From assembly GCA_963789495.1 (NCBI GenBank), contig CAWBLP010000020.1, positions 1-41,699 of the forward strand: a DNA stretch of 41,699 nucleotides, given 5' to 3'. Both the position numbers and the translations under genes were made by a program. Of this stretch, positions 1-8,168 are shown piece by piece. The DNA comes from CAWBLP01 sp963789495. GTDB lineage: Bacteria; Pseudomonadota; Alphaproteobacteria; Acetobacterales; Acetobacteraceae. Position 1 is the stretch's first letter; each line of letters begins with the position of its first letter. Below the pieces are notes generated by a model that was not told the origin of the DNA, did no database searches, and was given only the letters and a program-made list of their open reading frames with translations.

Positions 1-187
1 CGACGGTTTGTGGATGCGCCCCAAGCTGCTGACCAACCGCCTGGTTTTCCAGACCCTCGGCGCAGGCCAGAACGATGCGGGCACGAGCCGCAAGAGCCTG
101 CGAGGTCTTGGGCCGGGCGGCCAGCGCCATCAGCTCAGATCTCTCCGCATCCGTTACATTCAGCGCTTCCAGCCTGCGTCCCGCCAT
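1..187 (-). CDS. IS630-family transposase, N-terminal part (cut by window edge)
   Basis: The first 62 codons of a DDE transposase that moves the insertion sequence by cut-and-paste at TA sites. The protein begins MAGRRLEALNVTDAERSELM and continues with an arginine- and alanine-rich stretch leading into QQLGAHPQTV. This is the typical N-terminal helix-turn-helix of IS630 transposases in alphaproteobacteria (family recognition from memory). The catalytic DDE domain is outside the window, so whether this copy is intact cannot be judged. The ATG at 187-185 is the natural start because it precedes the conserved MAGRRL-type opening. Confidence 0.88.
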   Translation of the reverse strand, partial: MAGRRLEALNVTDAERSELMALAARPKTSQALAARARIVLACAEGLENQAVGQQLGAHPQTV

Positions 188-290
188 GCCTGCTCTCCGT
201 CTCCAAGACGACAGAGCCTCGCAAGTCACGCCGAATTGACCGCAGTGCAGTTTTCGAATTGCTGATGCGACGGATTTAGGACTCAGGACA
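1..290 (-). mobile_element. IS630-family insertion sequence, 5' end (partial)
   Basis: This is the upstream end of an IS630-type element that runs off the left edge of the window. Its outer end reads TGTCCTGA on the minus strand (290 down to 283) and abuts CTAG at 291-294. IS630 elements insert at TA, often within CTAG, which fits. About 100 bp of leader separates this end from the transposase start at 187. The first 28 bp resemble the element end at 41641 (about 21 of 28 identical by eye), so the two belong to related elements. The other end of this copy is outside the window. Confidence 0.85.
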
Positions 291-2063
291 CTAGCAGAGA
301 AGCAGGTTGATGGACTGCGCACGCTTCTTCACGCTCGCGCTTCGCACTGGCGGGACCGTTGCTATCACAACGCTTACGCGATGGCGGGACATGCGCTTCG
401 AGATACCGCAATGGACGTGAAAGGAGTTCTGGAGATTCGCGTGGGGTTCGAAAAGGCAAATGCGCCCGCGCAACATATTTCTAATGCTTCAGCGCTGCGA
501 GCCAGCCTGATGGGCTTCTTCCTGGCTTTCTGGGAACATGTTCTAGCCGAACGAGGTGGCATCACGCTGCTGCTTTTGGACGATCCTCAAGAACTGCTCG
601 ATCACGACAATAAGGCGAAACTTGCCCGTCTATTGCCGGAGCTGGTCAAGAGGGGTGGGCAGCTCGTAGTCGCAACATATGACCGGCACTTCGCGCGCGC
701 AGCTACAGCCGCAGGCAGAGAATATTCTACCATCGAACATCGCAGCGTGCATCCCGTAAACCACCACCGAAACTTGCTGAAGACTGCGTCGGCAGTCGAG
801 GAATTGGACCTGAAGCGCAACGCGTACGAGGGAGATAAAGACAATGCGTCGCTGGCCCAGGACTATGCCGGCGAGGTTCGCGACTTTCTTGAGGCCCGTC
901 TCACAGACCTGTTCGACGATCCGGCCTATCCAGCGTACGCCGCAGGCTCCAGGGCACCCACACTAGCGGATCATCTCGGCCATCTCCGTGGTCTCGTCAA
1001 CAATCCGCCCAATGCGTTGTTTAGAGGAAAATCAGTCACAGACTTCAGCGGGTGTCGGGCGCTCGCGCAGGGCGCGGACTGTTTAAGGGTGCTCAACGCG
1101 GCGCATCACAATAAGTCGTCGCTCAGCGCCGGTGAGATCGGTGCTACCGCCGCGCATCTTGGCCAGGTGTGCAAGCTGGTCGAGAGGATGCACACTGAGT
1201 TTCGTCACTGGCGTTGGCGCGAGCCCCTTCAGGACGCTGAGCCGCCAACGAACGTTGTTCCTTTCAAGCCAGTCGCCACGCCCACATTCCAGGTCTTAAT
1301 CCATCCGGATTTGGCCGCATTCACGGCGACGTCCGCACACGCCGGGAGTCAGGATATGGCGTCGGAAATACTCGATGAATCCTGGTTCGCTGGCAGAACG
1401 CTATTTCTGGTTCGTACCAACAATCTGGGGTTCTCAGTGCCGCCTGGCTGCATTGCCATCACTGAAAGCGACGCTTACGAAGGGAGGGACAACGATCTTG
1501 TGATCGTGCGCCAACGAGGCCATCTACTGGCTCGACGCTTGCTGCGTCCGCCGCGTGGAGATGAAATTACGTTGGCAGCGCAAGCGCCGGATCCTCGGGA
1601 ATCTAAGCAGACGTTGCAATTCAATGCTGGCGACGTTGTTCTGCACCGAATTGTGGGGATGCTTACCGAACAGCCGGCGCCACCTTATGGCAAGGGCGAG
1701 GCTACAGAACTCACCTCGGCGGCTAGCCTGTCGCATATCAGGACCGCCTATCGGGTGCGTGACGAAAGTGGCATTCCACTTGCGCTGCCAGGACAAATCG
1801 TTCTGGGTGGTGACGAACTTACAAAGACCCAGATCACTACGATGGAAGGCACGCTCGTAGCCCTCAGTTTGGATGATGGCCTCAGCATTTTTAAGCGAAT
1901 TGGAGAACTGGTTCCGGGGTCGGGCGGCCGACTGCGGCAATTCGAGAGCATCGGCGGCGTTGGCAGTTCAATGGTGGTTTCCCTGGTGGAACCCGAGGAG
2001 GAGAGCGACGCGCCGAGATTCGTCTGCGCGCGCCGGGTGATAGGTGTACTTTACACGGTTTGA
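291..2063 (+). pseudogene. SMC/Rad50-like ATPase fused to two S24 (LexA-like) domains, 5'-truncated by IS630
   Basis: The reading frame is open from the IS boundary at 291; the first ATG is at 381 (560 aa from there, numbering used here). Residues 30-110 look like the C-terminal half of an SMC/Rad50-type ATPase: a signature-like segment (about 31-45), Walker B LLLLDDPQ (63-70) and an H-loop ATYDRH (98-103). The Walker A P-loop is absent, so the N-terminal half was lost or separated by the IS insertion. A helical middle (140-290) leads to two S24-peptidase-like folds, about 335-430 and 455-560. The first has Asn where the nucleophilic Ser is expected and Arg for the Lys; the second keeps a Ser-x-x-Pro motif (Ser463, SGIPLALPGQIVL) and Lys505 (FKRIG). 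The intact gene may have coupled an ATP-driven sensor to proteolysis or repressor-like control, as in mobile or defence islands; that is inference. Codon use looks less GC-rich than in later genes. Confidence 0.7.
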
Positions 2064-2291
2064 CGGCCGATTTTGTGTGCCGCTGCTTTTGAGGATATTC
2101 AGACCTAGGATCGGCTTGCCCGATCACTTATGCGGATTATCCGCGAACTCATCGAGGCGGCGCCCTCCCCGGCCTCCCAAGCCGTCAACGCGACAATCGC
2201 TACCTCTGTCCGGCGCGGCAGGTGGGCGCCCGCGAGGAACTCCGCTTGCTCGTCGTGCGACCACATAAGCGTGCGGGCCTGTATCGGAATC

Positions 2292-2453
2292 CTACATCCG
2301 TTCGTTTCGCTTGTCGGGTGTGTCGTCACGGCCTGCCAGCCAATCGCGATAGTCGGCGAAGTCAAACCAAACGATGCGCCGTCCCTTGCCGGCGGCCCCT
2401 CGACGCGTGCGCTCGACAAGGGCGCAGTGCATGGAAAGCACGATGTCCGCCAT
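2292..2453 (-). CDS. small hypothetical protein (53 aa)
   Basis: A short reading frame starting ATG at 2453 (MADIVLSMHCALVERTRRG) with a charged, aromatic middle (RRIVWFDFADYRDWLAGRDD) and ending NERM before TAG. It has protein-like composition, with balanced charge and aromatic clusters, unlike the arginine- and proline-rich shadow frames around it. It lies 80 bp downstream of the DUF6883-like gene on the same strand and could be its partner or a remnant of a larger gene. I do not recognise the family. In-frame GTG and TTG codons lie shortly upstream, so the start is uncertain. The 228 bp between it and the ATPase gene show no convincing coding sequence. Confidence 0.35.
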   Translation of the reverse strand: MADIVLSMHCALVERTRRGAAGKGRRIVWFDFADYRDWLAGRDDTPDKRNERM

Positions 2454-2533
2454 ATCCGGCACAGTTGTCAATCGCTATTGGCACAGGAGCCGGCGCGGGC
2501 GCCAGGGCTACGGATGATAAGAAATGAGCCCGC

Positions 2534-2818
2534 TCACAGTGTCCTTACCACTGCGCGCTTCCGATGTCGCCTGAGGGTGACGTCGATTTGCCAGTACGTT
2601 CCCCAGGCATCGGTGGAGACCGGCACCGCCTCCCCAGTGACCGCCGCTTCCAGCAGGGCAGCCCGGAGCCAGGCTGCATCGTCCTGATGGAGGCCCAGCG
2701 CCTGCCGAAATACCCGAGCCTTGTGCCGGCCGCGAGGGTGTGACGGGCTGAGGCAATAGTCCTCCAGCTTCCGAATATTGAGGATCGCCCTGTCACCGTT
2801 TGGCAGATGCGTGATCAT
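2534..2818 (-). CDS. DUF6883-like protein, possibly C-terminally shortened
   Basis: A 94-aa protein whose core (HLPNGDRAILNIRKLEDYCL, then PSHPRGRHKARVFRQALGL) matches the DUF6883 family as I remember it, a small domain of unknown function common near mobile and toxin-like genes. Family members usually run on for about 15 residues after the VVRT segment; here a TGA follows VVRTL directly, so the last beta-strand may be missing. A GTG immediately precedes the ATG (MMITH), so the start could be 2821; no clear ribosome site is seen for either. About 70 bp upstream, at 2889-2905, a 6-bp inverted repeat (GAGGTT, 5-nt gap, AACCTC) could be an operator. The gene sits between the broken ATPase gene and the conserved transporter region, consistent with a small accessory island. 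Confidence 0.6.
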   Translation of the reverse strand: MITHLPNGDRAILNIRKLEDYCLSPSHPRGRHKARVFRQALGLHQDDAAWLRAALLEAAVTGEAVPVSTDAWGTYWQIDVTLRRHRKRAVVRTL

Positions 2819-3048
2819 CACGGGGCACCATGGCCCGTTGCATTCCCCTCAGGCAATGGCGGCTTCGCATCCAGTCGTTACGATAACCGAGGTTGTCATA
2901 ACCTCTCCGACGGCAGCCAGCTTCAGCGGCCGATTTCACCGCGAGCGGACCGCCTGGCAAAGCCGCCGCTGTCTGTGGGCCGACACGGCCCCCGCCACAT
3001 CGGCAGCCGACCCCCGTGTGTCCGGCCGCCCGTCCCCACGATACCGCG

Positions 3049-4620
3049 TCACGTCTTCCTGACGTTCCAGAAGGTCGGATACGGGCTGCGCAGAATCCCG
3101 CTGAGGTTGGACCGGTAGGCGATCGGCAGCGACCACTGTCCCACCGGGATATACGGCACCTCGTCCCACACCGTGCGCTGGATCGCCTCGGCGATCTTGC
3201 GCTGGGCGGCAAGGTCCGGCGCATCCAGCCAGGCCTCGCGCAGGGACACCAGCTTCGGGCTGGTGGGCCAGCCGAACCAGCCCTTCTGACCGGCGCCACG
3301 AATCATGTTGTTGCCGATCGGGTTGGCCAGGCCCAGCCCGTCGGCCGTGGTAACGAAGGTGCTCCAGCCGCCATTCTCCACCGGCTCCTTGCTGGCGCGG
3401 CGCGAGATCACCGTGCCCCAATCCGTGCTGGCGTATTCCACGTTCAGACCGACGCGCTTGTAGACCTCGTTGGTGACCTGCGCGACCGCCTGCAACGACG
3501 GATAATCCGACGGCGACAGCAACACCACGCGTTCGTTGTGGTAGCCGGACTCCTTCATCAGTTGCCTGGCATGCGCGATGTCGCGCGGACCGGTCAGCAC
3601 CTCCAGCCCCGCGGTGTTGGCCTGCGGCGAGGCGATGGTGAACACGCCGATGCCGGTCTGCGCGGAGCTGCTCTCACCGCCCATCACCGCGGCGACATAT
3701 TCCGACTGGTCGACCGCCGGCAGCAAAGCGCGACGCAGCTTCACATTGTCGAATGGCGGCTGCAGATGATTGAACACGATCACGCCGACCACACCGAACG
3801 GATTGTTGGTCTCCACCTTCAGCTCCGCGTTGCTGCGCAACAGAGGCAGCAGGTCGATCAGCGGCTGCTCCACCCAATCCACCTCGCCTGCCTGTAAAGC
3901 GGCGCCCGCGGTAGCGGGGTCCGGCATGATCTGCCATTCGACCCGATCGAAATGCACCACCTTGCCACCGGCGGTGAAGCTGGGCGCCTCAGTGCGCGGC
4001 TGATACTCGGCAAACCTTGTGTAGACCGCGCGCGACCCAGCGACCCATTCGTTACGTACGAAACGGAATGGTCCGCTGCCGATAATTTCGTCGATCTGTT
4101 TGAACGGGTCGGTCTTCGCCACCCGTTCCGGCATCATGAACGCATTGTTGAGGGCGATGGCCTGGGTCAGCAGCGAGAACGGCTTGGTCAACTGCAGTTC
4201 AAACCGCTTGTCGTCCAGTGCCCGCATCTCCGCCAGCCGGGAGCCGACGATCTGACCGAACGTGTCGCGCTTACTCCAGCGCGCCAGTGAGGCGACGCAA
4301 TCGATCGCACGCACCTTGTTGCCGTCATGGAACAGCAGGCCGTCGCGCAGAGTGAATCGCCAGATGAGACGATCATCCGACACCTCATGGCCTGCGCACA
4401 TCTGTGGCTGCGGCTGCAGTGCCGCGTCCAGGCCGTACAGCGTGTCCCAGATCATATAGGCGTGGTTGCGGGTGACGTTCGCGGTGGTCCAGATCGGGTC
4501 CGGACTGGTGAGATTGGCCTGCGGGACGAAGCGCAGCGTGCGCGCCGCGCCGGTCTGCGCGAGTGCAGGTCGCGCCAGGGCAAATGCGGGCAGAGATCCA
4601 AGCAATGTGCGGCGTCGCAT
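3049..4620 (-). CDS. ABC transporter substrate-binding protein, family 5 (peptide/oligosaccharide type)
   Basis: A 523-aa periplasmic binding protein of the SBP_bac_5 (DppA/OppA-like) family, which captures peptides, opines or similar solutes for an ABC importer. The N-terminus MRRRTLLGSLPAFALARPAL is a signal peptide with an Arg-rich, Tat-like start and a cleavage region near ALAQ. Family landmarks include the early segment on the target being in a WTTANVTRNHAYMIWDTLYG context, LRDGLLFHDGNKV, and an IGSGPFRFV stretch. The start is ATG 4620 because AAGGAG lies about 10 nt upstream; the frame is open further but without a signal peptide. No permease or ATPase genes are adjacent, so this is an orphan component. 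It is divergent (96-bp gap) from the penicillin-acylase-family gene, suggesting that the acylase substrate and the bound solute could be related; that is inference. Confidence 0.9.
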   Translation of the reverse strand: MRRRTLLGSLPAFALARPALAQTGAARTLRFVPQANLTSPDPIWTTANVTRNHAYMIWDTLYGLDAALQPQPQMCAGHEVSDDRLIWRFTLRDGLLFHDGNKVRAIDCVASLARWSKRDTFGQIVGSRLAEMRALDDKRFELQLTKPFSLLTQAIALNNAFMMPERVAKTDPFKQIDEIIGSGPFRFVRNEWVAGSRAVYTRFAEYQPRTEAPSFTAGGKVVHFDRVEWQIMPDPATAGAALQAGEVDWVEQPLIDLLPLLRSNAELKVETNNPFGVVGVIVFNHLQPPFDNVKLRRALLPAVDQSEYVAAVMGGESSSAQTGIGVFTIASPQANTAGLEVLTGPRDIAHARQLMKESGYHNERVVLLSPSDYPSLQAVAQVTNEVYKRVGLNVEYASTDWGTVISRRASKEPVENGGWSTFVTTADGLGLANPIGNNMIRGAGQKGWFGWPTSPKLVSLREAWLDAPDLAAQRKIAEAIQRTVWDEVPYIPVGQWSLPIAYRSNLSGILRSPYPTFWNVRKT

Positions 4621-4716
4621 CCGGGCATTCTCCTTCGCGTCCGGCATCCGGACTTGCGTGCTGCGATGCAGCGTAGTTCGATGGGTGCCGCGGAATCCAC
4701 CACGATTGGAGCGCGC

Positions 4717-7056
4717 ATGTCGTTTGATGATCGGACCCTGCTGCATGCCCTGCGTGACGCACGCCCATTGGACGAACTGTGTCGCGCGATCGGTGTGTCT
4801 GCGCAGGAATTCGTCCCGGCGCGCGATGCCTGGCTGCGTCGCAATGCGGCGCTTGCCGAGCAGACCATCGGCGCCGCGGTCGGCGGGGCCGTGGAGATCA
4901 AACGCGATCGTGCGGGCGTGCCGCATATCTACGCCTCCGCCACGCCCGATCTGTTCTTCGGACTCGGCGTTGCGATGGCCCAGGACCGGCTGTGGCAGAT
5001 GGATCGGCTGCGTCGGCGGGCGCAGGGGCGGCAGGCGGAGATCCTGGGTGCGTCCTATCTCGCCAGCGATATCGCGCATCTGACGGTTGGCATCGATCAG
5101 ATCGCCGCGCGCGACGCAGCCGCGATGGATGCTGCGACGCGCAACATGATCGAGGCGTTCGTCGCCGGCATCAACCGTCAGATCGCGCTGTTCGGCTCCG
5201 ACCTGCCGGTCGAGTTCCAGTTGTTGGACTACCGGCCGACGGCGTTCAGCGTCGCTGACGTGGTGGCGATCGGACGGGGCATCTGGTGGTCGCTCAACGG
5301 CCGCATCGATCGGCTCGCCGCGGCAGAGGCGGCGCGGTTCCTGCCGACCGAGGCGTTGCAGGCCCTGTATCTGACGCCGGAGGCGTCTGAGAATCTGGTG
5401 GTTCCATCAGCTTCGGTGGCTGGTGTTGCCGGCGTCGGCACGGACGACACCACCGGCAGCAATAACTGGGCGTTGCATGCCAGGCTGACCGGCAGCGGCG
5501 GCACGATGCTGTGCGGCGATCCGCACCAGCCGTTCTGGGTGCCCTCGAGCTGGTACGAATACGCGTTGCACGGGCCGGAGGACAATGCCGCCGGCGCCGG
5601 GCATCCCGGGTTTCCCGGCATGTGGTGGGGCAGCAACGGCAAGATCGCCTGGAGCATCACCAACAACATGGCCTCGACGCGCGACCTGTATCGCGAGGAG
5701 GTCGATCCGCACGACGCCCGGCGTTATCGCGATGGCCAGACCTGGCGCGGCTTCACAGAACACCAGGTTACGATCCCGGTGCGGGGCGGGGCAGCGCATG
5801 TGCAGACGATTCGCACCACGGTGCGCGGGCCGGTGGTGAATGCGCTGCTGACCCCGGTGACCGATTGCGGCGATCCGCCTTTGTCGCTGCGCTGGATTGG
5901 CGCCGAACACATGGATGATCTGCGCGCCAGCATCGGCGTGTCCCGCGCAACGGACTGGGCCAGTTTCCGCACCGCGCTACGCGACTGGTCGGTCGCGGTG
6001 TTCAACTTCGTCTACGCCGATCGCGCCGGCAATATTGGCTATCAGATGGCCGGACGGATACCAATCCGCGGCCGGATCACGCCGGGATTTCGCGATGCCG
6101 GCAATCCGGCGGATCAGTGGCAGGGCTGTATTCCGTTCGACGGGCTGCCCAGCAGCTACAACCCGGCGCGCGGCTACGTTGCCAGTGCCAATCAACGCAT
6201 CGTTGCGCCGGATTACGACTATCCGATCTATGGCGCCTATTCCCAGGGCCATCGCGGCGTGCGGATCGACCAGGCATTCGGTGCAGGGGCTGCACTGGAT
6301 CACGCCGCCAATGTCCGCTTTCAAAACGATGTCAAGAACTGCCGCGCCGAACGCTGGTGCCCACCAATCCTCGCGCATCTCGCGGCCAGCGACGATCCGG
6401 AGGTCGCGCTGCTGGCTGCTGCGCTGGCCGGTTGGGATTATCGCTATACGCTCAATTCCACCGCACCGACCTTGTTCGAGACGTTCATGGTGCTGTGGTC
6501 ACGGCATGTCCTGGCGGTGCATCTGCCGGCGCGGTTGCTGGACCTGACCGCGCAGCAGACCGGCCTGGCAACCAGCCTGCTGGAAGGGGCGGCGGTGGAT
6601 TATTTCGCCGGCGGCGTGGCCGCGGCGGTGATCGCCGTGGCGAAGCAGGCGGTGGCGACGTTACGCGCGCGGTTGGGCGACGATCCGTCGCAATGGCAGT
6701 GGGAACGCGTCCATATCGCGCATTGGCGCCACCCGGTATCGTCGCCGGTGCTGAGCGATGCGATGGATATCGGGCCGGCACCGGTGGATGGCGGCTCGCA
6801 CACCATCCGCAACACCGGGGGCGAATTGCCGCCGCATGGTGCCAGTTCGGGGGCGGAATATCGCATCGTGGTCGACTTCACCGCGCCGGATCGGTTCATG
6901 GCGGTGCAGAACATCGGCAATTCCGGCGTGCCCGGCAGCCCGCATTACCGCGACCAGTTCCAGGACTGGATCGCTGGCCGCTACCACATCGTGCATCTCG
7001 CGCGCGAGGCCGTGGAACGGGACTGTGTCAGCACGACTCGGATCATGCCGGACTGA
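4717..7056 (+). CDS. penicillin acylase family protein (Ntn hydrolase)
   Basis: A 779-aa N-terminal-nucleophile amidohydrolase (peptidase family S45). These enzymes are made as one chain and self-cleave into alpha and beta subunits, exposing a catalytic N-terminal Ser. Here the junction is TGSNNWAL, giving Ser248 as nucleophile. The alpha part has the usual RDRAGVPHIYA and AQDRLWQMDRLRR motifs, and the beta part has GDPHQPF and FNFVYADRAGNIGY. Likely substrates are amides such as acyl-homoserine lactones, penicillins or acyl-amino acids; the exact one cannot be read from sequence. ATG 4717 is chosen because GGAG lies 5 nt upstream. Unlike many relatives, no signal peptide follows this start (MSFDDRTLLHAL), so the enzyme may be cytoplasmic. 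It diverges from the solute-binding protein gene. Confidence 0.9.
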   Translation: MSFDDRTLLHALRDARPLDELCRAIGVSAQEFVPARDAWLRRNAALAEQTIGAAVGGAVEIKRDRAGVPHIYASATPDLFFGLGVAMAQDRLWQMDRLRRRAQGRQAEILGASYLASDIAHLTVGIDQIAARDAAAMDAATRNMIEAFVAGINRQIALFGSDLPVEFQLLDYRPTAFSVADVVAIGRGIWWSLNGRIDRLAAAEAARFLPTEALQALYLTPEASENLVVPSASVAGVAGVGTDDTTGSNNWALHARLTGSGGTMLCGDPHQPFWVPSSWYEYALHGPEDNAAGAGHPGFPGMWWGSNGKIAWSITNNMASTRDLYREEVDPHDARRYRDGQTWRGFTEHQVTIPVRGGAAHVQTIRTTVRGPVVNALLTPVTDCGDPPLSLRWIGAEHMDDLRASIGVSRATDWASFRTALRDWSVAVFNFVYADRAGNIGYQMAGRIPIRGRITPGFRDAGNPADQWQGCIPFDGLPSSYNPARGYVASANQRIVAPDYDYPIYGAYSQGHRGVRIDQAFGAGAALDHAANVRFQNDVKNCRAERWCPPILAHLAASDDPEVALLAAALAGWDYRYTLNSTAPTLFETFMVLWSRHVLAVHLPARLLDLTAQQTGLATSLLEGAAVDYFAGGVAAAVIAVAKQAVATLRARLGDDPSQWQWERVHIAHWRHPVSSPVLSDAMDIGPAPVDGGSHTIRNTGGELPPHGASSGAEYRIVVDFTAPDRFMAVQNIGNSGVPGSPHYRDQFQDWIAGRYHIVHLAREAVERDCVSTTRIMPD

Positions 7057-7229
7057 CTGACCGGAAATGAAGTTGGCTGATGCGGCAGCGTCACCGGCCG
7101 GACGCACGCATCCGCTGCACGCAAACCGCCGGCAGCCGGTGCCAGCGTGCGGGACGGTGTGAAAATTTCGCCGACGCGCATCGCGGCGGGCGTAGCGGTA
7201 ACGACGCCGGACAGACAGTGGCGCCGAGA

Positions 7230-7412
7230 TCAATCCGGGGGCAGCACCCGTCCAACCAGCCGCCAGCACCATCCCGGCGGCACCGGAGGAAAGTTTGTGC
7301 CCTCGAACACCGGCACGCGGACAAAGGTGTTGGAACCTGCCAGGTTGATCAGCTCATAGGTCCCGGTCGTCGGGGCCGTATCGGCCAACTCGAATGCGGT
7401 TGGGTAAGTCAC
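7230..7412 (-). CDS. small conserved-looking protein (60 aa), function unknown
   Basis: A 60-aa protein starting at GTG 7412, with a strong purine-rich ribosome site (GGGGGGAG, about 5 nt upstream). It contains TGTYELINLAGSNTFVRVPV and ends in PPGWCWRLVGRVLPPD. The pattern (GTYELxN, then F/G-W-x-WRLV) resembles small beta-rich proteins I have seen in Acetobacteraceae, but I cannot name a family. It is convergent with the penicillin acylase gene, 173 bp from its end. The clear ribosome site and non-random composition make it likely real. Confidence 0.55.
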   Translation of the reverse strand: MTYPTAFELADTAPTTGTYELINLAGSNTFVRVPVFEGTNFPPVPPGWCWRLVGRVLPPD

Positions 7413-8168
7413 CAGTCTCCCCCCTTACAATTACGTGATTCCGTATCGGAAACTGGCTGGCGGAGGAAGCGTTAAACGGCTCGTAATTTTTGCAGACTTG
7501 TCATGCGTTGCTGAGATGCCACTGCGGCCCCGAAACTATTGCGTGTATCCTGTGGATCGCCTTCCATCAGGTGATGGGCCAGGTACCGCATCGCACGCTA
7601 TAGTTGCAGAATGACACCGATTTTTAGCGTGGCCGCGGCGGAGAGCCCGCTTCTTCCGCAGCCGTTCCACTTGGTGCCGGTTCCGACCGGGCGGGCGGGC
7701 GTCGCAACCTCCCCGACATAACCGGGCTTGGACCCGCAGGCAGCGGGATGGGGGCGTGGCCGCCAAACAAGCTTTTCATCTTCGTGCGGGTGGGCAGGGA
7801 AACCTGCGGAACGGGGCCGACCGGCCCTTCTCCCGCCTTTCCTCCGGCCCTCCCTCTGGCGCTCCTTCTGGCAAGAAGAGGGGGAGAGCTTCTCCTTCGT
7901 GCGCGCTTATCCTGATGCCGATGGGACTTGATCCCGCCATCCGTTCCCGAGCGACCGAGTCACGATGCCGGAGCCCCGCGCTGGCGTTGAGGGGTAGATG
8001 GCTGGGTCAGGCCCAGCCATGACCGGGAGGCGGGAGAGGTTCGCTCGAGGGTTCAGCGGCGAGGTGCGGCGCGAAGGTTCGCCGGCGAGGGGTTCGGCGG
8101 CAACGCCCCGAACCTTGCTGCCTCCCACCACACTGGGCGGGTGCGTGCGACCGCCCGCCGGCGGCACC
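7413..8168. other. 756-bp stretch without a recognisable gene
   Basis: No frame here has protein-like composition: the open frames are short and rich in Arg, Pro and Ser. The first 200 bp are lower in GC than the rest of the window. Near the end lies a palindromic repeat (7998-8020, listed separately). I see no tRNA or structured RNA. It is downstream of the PimD-like gene (leftward) and upstream of the 60-aa gene, so it may contain that gene's promoter and the acyl-CoA dehydrogenase transcription end. Confidence 0.5.
7998..8020. repeat. REP-like palindrome, copy 1
   Basis: ATGGCTGGG and CCCAGCCAT form a perfect 9-bp inverted repeat around TCAGG. Closely related palindromes occur at 9450-9472 and 15298-15318, with an expanded relative at 13344-13410. 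It lies about 150 bp downstream of the PimD-like stop and could act as a terminator or mRNA-end stabiliser. Confidence 0.7.

Noticed and set aside
2105..2419. Minus-strand frame overlapping the 53-aa gene
   Set aside because: Conflicts with the more protein-like 53-aa frame and has no recognisable motif.
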